Source of the DNA: Echinometra lucunter
Taxonomy: Eukaryota; Echinodermata; Echinoidea; Camarodonta; Echinometridae
Direction of reading: 5' to 3'
Length of the DNA stretch: 64,000 nucleotides
Assembly (NCBI GenBank): GCA_029962745.1
Contig: CM057156.1
Coordinates: forward strand, 32,364,309-32,428,308
Made by a program: the position numbers and the translations under genes. Under the pieces are notes generated by a model, which was not told the origin of the DNA, did no database searches, and was given only the letters and a program-made list of their open reading frames with translations. Of the stretch, positions 27,101-39,700 are shown piece after piece (the first letter of the stretch is position 1; every line of letters starts with the position of its first letter).

Positions 27101-30100
27101 TGACCGACCGGATACAAGGTGAACCACCAGCTGGGTTTCTGGGAAGGAAACCTTAGCTTCATTGACTGTATCAGGGTTTCCTGATGGCATTGGATGCCTC
27201 TATTTCTCAGGGTGGATGCCTAAATATCACATGAGTGATGCACAGATGGTATCTCTCAAGGACAATGGATCATAGTGGGACGAATGATCATCTGATTACA
27301 GGAGTGATAACATCAATGAGTCACTATGCTATCATTGTGATACAGTGAAAGAAAATGTTCATAACAAACAAAGCCTTTGCTTCCTTCATCCGTTGTTCCT
27401 GATCAAGACTCAGCAAAAACATTTGTAACACTTTGATAACCCTAAGTCAATATCGTTCCAAATCAACAGCATCTAAATGTTTCATGGGCCCTGTAGTTAT
27501 GAGTGATTATACTTGACTACTACTGAACATGAGCTTCCTATCATTTGCAAAAGCTAGAGAGAAAGAGGATTAATCTTTTGTGATCGATTAAAGAATTTTG
27601 GATCAATTCTAAATCGCGGTAATTCTTTGTGAAATGGTGACCTGATAGAAATAAAACGATTCTGCCATAACAACAGAGGATATCAACAAACATACATTAT
27701 AACAGGCTAACAGCAAGCCACATTTCACTACTTTCACACTTCAACAGGGTGAGAAGCTTAAAATACACTTGCTATCATGAGAACTGTGCAGATACTTTCA
27801 AACTTAAACTTAACTCTCCATCTGAATTAGTTGTCCATGTGATCAAATACCAGGGGATACGAGTACCATGACAGAAGGAAGCTGTCTCACTCTACTTCCA
27901 CCTTATCAGTGCTGGTGTTTCTGGATGATACCAATACAACTGGTTGCATAGCAACAATACAGGCAGAGGCACAAACTTGTCCCTATTGCAGTCTCAATGA
28001 CAGTATCCTTATCTATATTTTCAAACACCAAATTACAAGGTGGATTTGATTTATAAAAAGAAAGAAAAAAAATTATGTAAATACTAAAGAGAAAATACAG
28101 GATGGCAATGTTCCTTGATCTATTAACTTGATGTATTCTCAACTGCGGGCAGTCGAAATCAATACCTCTGCCATTGCCAGATCTGAAATAGATCACACAT
28201 TGAACTTCCAAAATCTTCAAAAACATTGATAAACTTATCAATGGAAATGATTAGAGGAACAAACCTAGAGTATAAAATGTTCAGGGTGAAAAATCAGTCA
28301 TATACACTGACATAAGCCAAGGCACAATGATCTTGTGTGAAAGTCTACAAGTTTAATGATAAAGGGAAACATAATCTGCCTGAGAATTCTGCCTGTTTAA
28401 GAACTAAATCAGAAGAAAATGTATTTTGATAGTTGCCTGAGGTTTTCAAGGGACTGAAGTTCATTCCTTATTAATTGTCCAAATGACCATCATGCACATG
28501 GCTAGAAACAAGCACACGAAGGAGATAATATATTTATACATCTTTCCTCTTCCTCCCTCTTCCCTTACCCCCCCCCTCCCTCGACTCTCTCTCTTTATCA
28601 TTCCCTAATTCCTGCTTTAAGAAGCTGTAATTCAAGAACACTGTGACAGCCCCAAGCAAAGACCCCTTCCCTATTTCTAAATAAAGATGCTGTATTGCAT
28701 GATTACCCTTGCTCCAGTTTTCAACACTGATTAACCATAGTCCCATGCCTTCAGCTTGATGTCCTGTTCATCGCAACTCTATAGGCACCTGATGAATTAG
28801 TCCTTGAGTATTTATATACCAGGGAACAGCACATGCATGTCACCATAAAAGTAGCTTCTGGTGATCTTATATCATCGAATATAATTTTTCTTGGCCAAAA
28901 TGGCCTCTTATATAGGGTTCTTCCTTCGTAACTGGTCAAGGACACTATCAAACTGATATACTCCTTGCTCCCTAAAGATCAACATGAATCATAATTAGTT
29001 TATTTTTAAACAAAGTCCTAAGCAAAATGAAGACATGACAGATTTTGTTAACCAGTATATCTTTTGTTTTCATTTGAGGACCAAAAGTCAAACAGGAAAA
29101 ACAAAATATGACTCTGGCATTTTATTTAAAAAGAGGAGTTTCAAATTTCTCAAATACAAAGGCCAAAGAACATTCTCGCAATGCAGTTACTTTATCAGTA
29201 CTTGATATAGCTTGAATGATGTCACTACACCTTATTTGGCATGGTTTGTAGGCCAACCTCTCTTCTTTGGACAATGTGTTCATGAAACCATCATTATCTA
29301 TTTTTTGCATGGGACCTACTGCATGTTCATTTCCAGCTGTTTGTATACAATATCCTTGCTCTGCAGACAACATGGGCAAGCAAATAGCAAAAAACCCTTT
29401 ATCAACAATTGCAAAAACTACACGTACAGCTCCTTTGGAAGGGCTTGTAGGACTACCTCCATTTTTTGGAAAATTCGTTCATTAATCCTCTATAAACTGA
29501 ATTTTTCATAGACCATACAGCTATTTACCTGCTAATTCAAAATACATGTATCCTTGTAAAAAGTAAGAGGGGAAACCACAGGGAAAAAATCTTTTAAACT
29601 TTTGAACTTTATCAGTAACTGCAAGACTGTACCTCCTTTGGTGGGGCTATTAGGCCCACCTCTCTTCTGCACTTGTGCATACGGTGCAGTAGGTCTCCCA
29701 GGTGCAGGCTGGGAAGGCGCAGCACGCCTCGGTACATGTCCATTGCCGGCCATCCTGGCATTGCCTGTGACTTTTTCTCGCAATCCAGGTCCTATTAAAT
29801 GAAAAGGAAATGATTTTCATTTTTAGATTTACATTCATCTTTTCTTTTTTTTTTAAATCAAGCACCTTAAATTTTCATTTTTTTTAATATTACCTTTGAC
29901 AGGCCATGAAAAAAGGTAAATAAAAAGTGAAGTCATTTTTACCAATACTCCTTCAGAAATGTTTCTATGATCAGGCAGAAAAGGTCATGTTTTCAAGTTT
30001 GAAATCTCTGTTGCATTGTTCAAATGGGAAAGAAGAAAATGCACCATGAGCCATGCCTTTTCTAAGTTTCAAGACAAAAAGAGGCCTTTCTTTTTCAGTT

Positions 30101-30746
30101 CATACATGTACAATATCCTTCACCTGTCAACTGTGCAGGGTTGGACATTAACACTTTTGGCACTAAAATGCAATAGCCTCAAATAGCAAACTTCAAAAGA
30201 TATGATCTAGATTTCAGAATTAGGTCAATCTATATCTATCCAACACAATGGCCCTTGTACTAAATTTGGCTATCACAGTTGTGCCCCCTTTGGCAAATGG
30301 GCAATGTTTAAAACCTTCCATTGCCATAGCATGGTTTGAACTAGCCATATACATGTACTGCATGTTACATTTTTAACAAAGAAAGACTTTACTTTTTTCT
30401 TACAACTCGAATTAGATTCCTTACAATGAAGTCAGATGTTATCATAACAATATCAAGTCAAAACAATGAAAAGAAAAATACATATAAAGAAAACTTCTCT
30501 TGTCATATTTTATATTTCATTTTTCGTACAAGTTTGAAAAGTCACTGAGCTGGAACAGTTAACCATAAATCATACAGCATACTCACTTGAGTTCCTGGGC
30601 AGACCACTGCCGATACTGATGGTCAGTATCTTGCTGGATGGCTTGAGAATGGGTACATCTCCATGACCCTGAGCAAACCGCACTGTCCGTGTTCCTCCTC
30701 CACCCCATCCTTCCTTCTTTACAGTAAACTCAATCCTAATGGGGGC

Positions 30747-30794
<48 letters not shown>

Positions 30795-33700
30795 TAGTAG
30801 TATATGTATTTGTCAAACAATTTTCTCATTTTTAATAATGGAGACAATAAATACTTATCAATCTATCTGTCTATCTATCTACTCTTCATATTACAACATT
30901 AATCATTTCTATCCTTTTTCAGCTCCCCTACTACTGTATGCTCACAAGCTTGGCAGGAAGATGTGACTGCGAGTGAAATGAGAATTGAAATACTTGCAAG
31001 GAAACAGAACTCAGGTGTTACATGTGTTCTCCAATATATAAGAATGAATTTATTTCCGCTCTTGCCCTCAGCAGACCATGAACAATGCTTTCATTAGTTT
31101 TCCAACATAAATTCTATTCTAAAATAAATTAATAAAATCTGGTCTCTGCAATAATAATTCCATCCACCTTAAGTTTATTTCGATACATATTCTAAAGAGC
31201 TAGTGCACAAAAATTTATATCCTTAAATGTATAGCACAACATAACAAGGAGGTGTCACAGCTCAGTTGGTAGAGGACTGGTCTCATAATCTGGTGACCCA
31301 GGTTCAAAACCAAGTCAATGCGCTAGTGCTCTTTGGTAAGGCCTTAATCCTCATTACCAGGTCCCTCGCAGAGGAAAATAAAGCTGTCGGTCTCCCTGGT
31401 GCTTTCTTACGAGGATGCAAGCTTTCTTAGCAGTCAGGTAAAATGAACAAAAACACACCCAAACAAAATGGGTGTCAATTTTGCATAAGGACAAGCCGAC
31501 ACAGTTTTTTTTTTTTCAAATGAACAAATGCTAAAGATGAAAGTACATCTGTACTGCAGTGATGACAGCTGAATGAGTCAGAACAAAAAGCCAAACATAA
31601 CGTCAATTAGAATCAAGTACATTCTTGACTCACCCCCTCCAAGAAACATATCAAAACAATCCCATTTAACCTACTAATGCAACAGAAAGGTCACAGGGAA
31701 AGGTAAAGCCTCTCAAAAACAGCTTCTGATCTAGGTATGTAAAGTATTGTCTACTGGCAGTTGCTGAGCTTATTTATTCTCTCCTAGTTCTGGTACTTAA
31801 ATGATGACTATCAATTTGAAATGTCACAGATATCTAGGATATAGTGAGTACTAATTACCTCCTTCTGGTCTTGAATAATTGTCTCATACAATTCAAATGT
31901 CAAAGATATGTAGAACCTTTCACACATGGCACGGTAAACCGTCATTTAAAAAAAAACTAAAGCGAAATAAAAACTGTTTTACGAATAGCATGTTGAGTAA
32001 AAAAGAAAGAAAATGAATACTGGTAGTGGTAAGCACATTCGAAAGCACATAGCATACTCTCTGAGTAATACCTTTGTGTTGTAGTACTAAGATATACACA
32101 CATAGTTTTTATGTTATCTATTAGTGGTATTCCATGTGAACACATTCATAACAGGAATCATTTGAAGCCTTATTTAATCAGCATTTCTTCTTCAAATTGA
32201 CAACACCAAAACTTCTATTTCACTGCTGCATTTTTTGTTAGCAGTATTCTGTCATGTCTGAAAGAAGCTTTTATTATACTTTGGAAAATGAAATAAAGAC
32301 ACCATTAAAGAAAGTACCTTCAAATTTGCAATTATACCTTATCTTATATCAAACAGATGGAGATCTGTATGCCTCCTCTTTTACCTTAACCTACACTGTT
32401 TCTCATTTTGCATATCAAGTTGACTTTATTGTGACATTTAAAAGAGATTAACATCTATGAGTAAACCTGTACAGATAGCATGGTAAAATAAATCAATATT
32501 CTTGCCACAAAGAGTTTAAGGCAGGAAAGATAAAAACTCGCTGGCTTCCAAAAAGGGCAATCTGATAACTTTCTTCCAATTATGAAGAAAAGAAAATCCA
32601 AGGGACTCTTTGAGGTTTTCCAAGCAATCTTAAAGATCTAGAATCACCTTAAATGTCATCAGCTGTTGTGTAGAAGTTCAGGGAGCGATTGGCTTGCCAT
32701 CCAGAGGCGTTTGTTGTATCAAAGCTTGAATACAATCACTTAACATTTGAATACAAACCAGACAAGTTGTGTAATACAGACAGGATCTCCTTCTCAGTGA
32801 ATCATACAATATCTACTACAATTAAATTTGACAGTACATGTAGGGTTGTAATGCAAATCAGTCTAGGGCAATGATGTGTCATAAAATTTGTCATAAATGC
32901 AAACTACGCAATTCTACATGTAATAAAAACTTGAGACAACCAATCAAATGTAAAGATCACAGTATTCAATTCCATTCAATTCAAAGTTATATTTCACATC
33001 TCTTTAAAAAAAAAGCAAATATTTTTTACAAACATGACATTCAGCCACATGAATTCATATCTGTATGATAGATTTTATCAAACTGCCCTGATCCATTCGC
33101 TGCTTTATACACTCATACATGGAAATGGTCTTCCCCTCAAAAATAGGGGCCATAAAGGATGACTAAAAGGTTGTCAAGTTTCCTCAAATTCCACTTTTAC
33201 ACTTTTTTTTTCATCTTGTAGGTTTCATGAATGGCAGCAACACAATGAAGTAGAGTCAACCGGTCGACGATCCACTTGTGACATGACGGGTCACATGATC
33301 AAGGGATTAAGCAGAGGGAAGTTGACACCCGTGAATGTACAAACCACAGAGGATATCTTTGATCTTTAGGACAGGGAAGCAACCTGAATACTCAACCACA
33401 ATGTTCTAAATACAGGACAAGTCCATATTGGATGTACATTTATTTTATATGCAACACAGGATATGTAGGTTTATGAAAAATTACATTATTGGACCAGTGG
33501 GTGAAGCAGGGACTCCCAACATGGCGCCAATTTATTAATGGAGATTTACAGATTTGGTATATTCCGCTATAGATGCAGGTCAGTAAGGTCTAGCCTAAAT
33601 TCTAGTTAAAACTTTTTCTGGCAAAGGTCCTCTAAATTCTACGTATATCTTAACTAAATGATGACCAACATGTTCCATTCATAATGCTGTGATGGATCTA

Positions 33701-36700
33701 GCCATTAAGACCATTTGTACTTAAAGTCTTGACATTAAACAGATCTGACTATTCCAACGCTACTGCATATTAGTATGTCATTAAAAATGAACAAATGGAT
33801 TTTAGTTGACTCTTTCACTATACAAGTAAATATCAAAGCGAAAAATTGGACATTGTCATCTTGTATCATCACACAACTCAATGCCACTAGGACTAACCCA
33901 TTCGTGACAGGAATTATTTAAAGCCTAATTTGATCAGCTTTTATTCTTCAAATTGGCAACACCAACATTTTTATTTTATTGCTACATTTTTCTTATAAAA
34001 CGTCATGTATCTGAAATGAATATAAATTGACAGAAATTATGATGAGAAGTCAAAAATTTGCCAATTTGCAGGGGAAAACAGTGATTTTAAACTTTCTATC
34101 ACATTGCCAATTTAAAGATTTTAATGCTTATTTTCCTTTAAAAAATGTTCAGCATCAAACAACGAATATTGACGCAACCAAAATGGGCACAGTTTGTGTA
34201 GAATTTTTTGCTCTTTCTGCTCATGTATTTGGTATGATTTTTAGGGCTTTGCATCAAAAGTTATTAGACCAAACCACATAATGTGGACCCTCTGTCACGA
34301 ATGGGTTAAGCGGTAAAACGAGATCACAACTAATCTACTGGGAATAATTCCTAATTCTCTGTGACAAATGTGAAATGAAATAGGCATATTCATAACAAAA
34401 TATATATACACTTGTTTTACTATGCTTTGAAAAGACTTTCCTCAATGCAGCAGAGATCTACCATCCCCCCCCCCCCCACTTGTCCTCTGGCTGCCATACC
34501 ATTAAAAAAAAAACGCGCTCTTTTTGATAAAAAGAAGAAATATTTCGGTAGTGTCCTGATCATTTTTTCCTGAGTCAAGGCTAGGATCCTTAACATTTCC
34601 TTCATTCAAGGTCAAATATACAAAATCAGACTTATTCCCAAGACCACCCACAATTCATACTAAATGCATAGCAACTACTGATTTGAGCTCTGGAAGACCA
34701 CCTTTCCATGACCCTCAAGATCAAATAAGTTTGCTAGGGTGCATGTAATTTGGCTTCTGTCCACATGCAGACAATTGTCCAAGGAACACTTGTTCCTCTA
34801 TTATTACCCCTACGAGTTTGACAGCCGTCTCTTTCAATTCATGGCTGCAAAATCAAGACTGCCCAAAAAATGAAGGCTACAAGATCCCAGTGTTCTAGGG
34901 AATGACTGCCGCAGTGCCATAAAAATTGTGATGATAGAAATGGAGCGTAAAGAGAAAGTGATCAAATGCAAATGGAGGGCATCATCTTTAATTGATTCAC
35001 TCATACCAAAGAAAACAACAAATCTGTGATCTTTCTTGCATTTACACACATAGAAGTGGCATGTCCATACCTTACTTCTAAGCAGGCTACCCTGTAAGTC
35101 AATGACCTAAATGTAATAAGGTACAGGTATATGTAATAACTTTTAAAGTGCTGGACAAAATTCTTCTTTAACCTCCTTCAATTTCATCATGTGATGGGAA
35201 CCAACCCAATCTTAAAGAAGTGATGTGAGACCCACCATGTCCCTCGAGTGCAGACAGTTCCTAGATTTGAACTTCAAGGATTCATAAGCACTTGGCATGC
35301 AATTCTTTCCCTCATAATTACATCCAATTAACTTGACAGGATGAACTTCACACTTTCCCCAATCGGACTCGTCAAGCTATGAGTAACCTTTCATTGCTTG
35401 CACAGATGATGGTGACGATGAAGGCTGCCCTCAACCAGGCACCAGATGCAGACTTCTGTACAGTGTCATAACCTCCAGTGACAACGCCGTGCTGCGAAGA
35501 TACTAATCTCCATGTGCAATGCTACATCTTCATCTGCTATTAGTCCAAGAGCTGACAATGCTTTCAGCTGTTGCAATTTAAGATATGGACATACTTGAAG
35601 ATTCTGCAATTCTTTGAAAGACGGAAGGGAGACACGTTAGTTCATGATCAATGGTAATCGTCGGACATCTGTCTGCTAATCAAAAACTTCCACAAGAAAG
35701 ATCTGCAGAACAGCTTGAGTCAATCAAAGGATTACAGCTTGACATAACATTCTGTGACAGTAAGAAAATATTTTCACAGCCGCTACATCCTTGTTTTTTG
35801 ATAATAAGGAAGAATTTAAAGAAATGTATCACAATAATTCTTCAAACAATCCAGTCCTCATCCTCTCTTTCTATCTATTCTGATAAAGTTGACCTTTACA
35901 ATTTTCTTCTTCATAAGCACAGAGTATCTAGCAAGTAAAACTTCTTTTAAAACAGCTGCCAAATCAATCACAGAATGAATACCAAATAAGTTTGTTATTC
36001 ATTAAGATGCTCTAAGTCCTTTGTAATAGATGAAATACATTATTTTAAATTAAGATAGGTGAACATATGGTTATTAAGACATATTTTGAGCAGGAAATCT
36101 CATTTCCCCTATTAAATCTGTCACTGTTAAGAGGGCAACTTAATTCAAACATAAATTCCAGTTCCCGAATGTTTGTTTAATAACATTTTGATTTGCATGT
36201 ACATGTAGATGTCGCATGTACATGTAGATGTCGCATTGCTTATCAGTTTTCAGAAATTCCCCCAAATGCATCATTCACCAACAGCATAAGTCTCATTGCC
36301 TCAATAAATATTTCTCAATTTGTGCACTGAGACATCAAGAAATTCTGTCCACTATTGTGTTGAGCTTGCTATCTCGACACATGTTTTCGACAAGACATAA
36401 TTCACCTTATATCCTCTGCTAGCTGTGATGTCCCTTTCCCTAATAACTTCATTTTAGCTTCCCTTCATGCACTCCTTACATGTATGTTCAAACTTTAGCT
36501 CTCCTCACTAAAGTGAATGCAAGCTCTTGTTTGTTAACTATTTTGATTGAAAATGATAATAATGTTAGTATAAACTAGCATTAATGCTAGCAAAGAGTAC
36601 TTCACACATGTGGGATATTCACTGAGGAATCCCTCCCCCAACAATTTATCATAACAACATTAAGTCCTTTCTGTTGAGAGGTGTATTCCTCTGATGGAGC

Positions 36701-39700
36701 ATGAAATATTCAGTCTACCAGTAATTCATAATTCATCAAAAGTTTTTGTTCATTTTGACAACCTCTTGTCTTGCAAAGTCACAACACATTAAATCTAATC
36801 TACACTTTGGCTGACCAAGAATTCAGCAAATAATCACTTTAATTTATTTTCACAGAATCTAATTTGCCCCCGTATTCCTCCTTCATGAGTCAGTAATGCA
36901 GAGCAGGAAACGTCCATCTCCCTCCATATATTTGAATTTCTTCACATTCCCCCTTGTCTCAACTGACTGCCAAACATAACAAGCTTGCATTTCATTAAGG
37001 TGAGGTTCACAACAGCCTGCTTCTAAAAGAGGTTATCACAAATTTGGCCAAAGGTGAAGTTATGTTCTGAACTCTATTTCCTTCCAGAAAAAGTTTTACG
37101 TACTCAGCTTTTATATGTAAAACCTTATTCAGCACAAGCTCAAAATAGTTCTGAATACACATCTCACAAGTTTTGAAAATTGAGCTGTGAGAAGAAAAAA
37201 TGCAGGTAGATGATCTTAATTTGAATAATCAGATTTAATACAATTTTTTTTTTTTTTTTTGGTCTTTCTTAGCAAGAAATTTACATGACTTTTGGCAGTA
37301 TAAATTCCCACTTTTAAAGTAAACTGTACAGAATGAAATGGAAAAAAAGAAGAAATATAATGAGATAATATATTCACTTTCCTGTACCTAACCTACTGAA
37401 TACTATGCCTAAGATAACTTGGAGTGGGGTCAATAGAAAATGTGTGTTATTATTTTTTTTTTTTGGTCTTTCTTAGCAAGAAATTTACATGACTTTTGGC
37501 AGTATAAATTCCCACTTTTAAAGTAAACTGTACAGAATGAAATGGAAAAAAAGAAGAAATATAATGAGATAATATATTCACTTTCCTGTACCTAACCTAC
37601 TGAATACTATGCCTAAGATTTTCTATTGGAGTGGGGTCAATAGAAAATGTGTGTTATACAACTATTACATCATGCTCAACAGGTTAAAGACTAACAAGTT
37701 CAGCATAATTTCAGCATCTTTTCCACAAAAGAACCATTCTGGAGCTTTAATACTACAAAAAGAATTACAAGTGACTTCAAGTTCTAACTTGATTTACCAT
37801 TAAAATAATATTGATACATCATCAATCCTTAATGGGATTACATTCATGTTCAATGTAGTAACCCACAATCCCAACTTTTTGTGCCAGGTTGCAGGGGGTG
37901 TGTCTGGATGATTTTTTTTTTCAGGAAGAGAATCCTGCAAGACTCTTGTGAATTATGTCTCTCCTCTGATGATGATATCCTGGTTCAAACTGTAGTACTT
38001 CCTCATCCTGCAATGAGCTGTCTCTCACCAATTAGCCTGGTCTAATAATCAGATTGGTTAACCCATTCGCGACAGGAATTATTTAAAGCCTAATTTGATC
38101 AGCTTTTATTCTTCAAATTGGCAACATCAAAAGTTTTATTTTAGTGCTACATTTTTCTTAAAAAATGTCATGTATCTGAAATGAATATAAATTGACAGAA
38201 ATTATGATAAGTCAAAAAGTTGCCAATTTACAGGGGAAAATGGTGATTTTAAACTTTCTATCACATTGCCAAATTTAAGGATTTTAATGCTTATTTTCCT
38301 TTAAAAAATTTTCAGCATCAAACAACGAATATTGACGCAACCAAAATGGGCACAGTTTGTGTAGAATTTTTTGCTCTTTCTTCTCATGTATTTGGTATAA
38401 TTTTTAGGGCTCTGCATCAAAAGTTATTAGGTCAAACCACAAAATGTGGACCTCTGTCACGAATGGGTTAATGTCTCTGGTCAAGCATTGGTCAATCACA
38501 ATCTGGATGTTCTCTTTCATGGAAGTATCCTGAAAGACACCTGTAATTTACGTCTCTCTCTCTCTCACTGGAGAACATCCCAGTATATGTATACAAATGT
38601 ACATATAGAAGAATGAAATAATATAATTTCTGCTTCAGTACAAGTTAGATGAACAGTAAACAGTAAATAACAAATTTCGTGCGACTTAGAAGTTTTCAAT
38701 TTTTCGGCCACAGGCCTTCATCAGGAAATGACGAATATTTATAATTTAAGTATCAACGAAAAAGCGCAAGGTGCAAAAGCGCAAAAAGTTCTATCTAGTA
38801 TCTCTGGCTCACACCACCATACTTTATGATCAAGCAGTGTGCTGTCTCACACTACATGTAATTAGCATGAACTAACAATCAAGTTGTTTAACAATTGTGG
38901 TCAAACAGTAGTCAAATCCCTTTGAATGACTTGAATATTTGTAAGTGTCAGGTCTGCATGCATAACTTTTTAAGACATAGATTTTCAGAACATCTACACT
39001 GCACCCCCAAACAATTCTAGTGTACAGTCAAAACCATTTTACAATCGTCATTGAAGGAGAACGATCAATCTGGAGATGAGCCATTATATCTTAATGATAT
39101 ACAAAATGTTCAAATTTTTAAGCCTCTCTTTTAAAAAAAAAAAAACCAAGAATACTGGTATCTCTTTGATCAGGTCATTGTGCATGTGTTATCCTATGTA
39201 ATAAACTCTATTATAAGAAAACCTAATTGATAACTGCTGTAAGATGATGAGTCACCATCAATGACTTTATTCTGTTCTTGTAACGACTTCAAAGATGGCG
39301 CAGGGGTAAAGATGCGTCATTGAGAGATAATCAAAAAAGGAACAACATGTACGCTATCTAGGGACATAGTATCATTATTTCTGGATAGGAAACTTGATGA
39401 AATCATCCAGCCTTGACATGTGCATCTTGCAAATCTCTCTCCTTAAATCTTGATCAGAGCTTTGACAATCACAGATATCTACATGCATGCCTCACTGGCA
39501 CACATCAACATTCCCTGAGACATCAGGAAAGTATTACAAGAGACTTAGAGAGGAGGATTGTTTTAGGACAACACCATGACTTAATCCTTCAAGTAACATC
39601 AAATGCTTTGACTTTCCAGCCTAAATCTTATCACATGAGGCATTGGGGGGAAAGGGGGCTATTATTTTTCAGCTCGCAGGGGGAATTGAAAGGAAGATCA

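Larger units (their letters stand above)
20876..29632 (-). other. Intron between TH2 exons 17 and 18
   Basis: This 8.8-kb intron contains two foldbacks (23.6 and 25.5 kb) and the decayed TH2 exon copies near its upstream end. Nothing else stands out: it is AT-rich, with short C- and G-runs at 24083 and 28569. Confidence 0.8.

Noticed and set aside
27906..28241. Minus-strand open frame of 111 codons in the exon 17-18 intron
   Set aside because: Same strand as the gene, but no matching splice sites in phase, no TH2-like content and intron-like composition.
31259..31311. A functional tRNA gene at the A/B boxes
   Set aside because: The acceptor stem does not pair and the sequence continues into a SINE body, so it is a tRNA-derived SINE rather than a tRNA gene.
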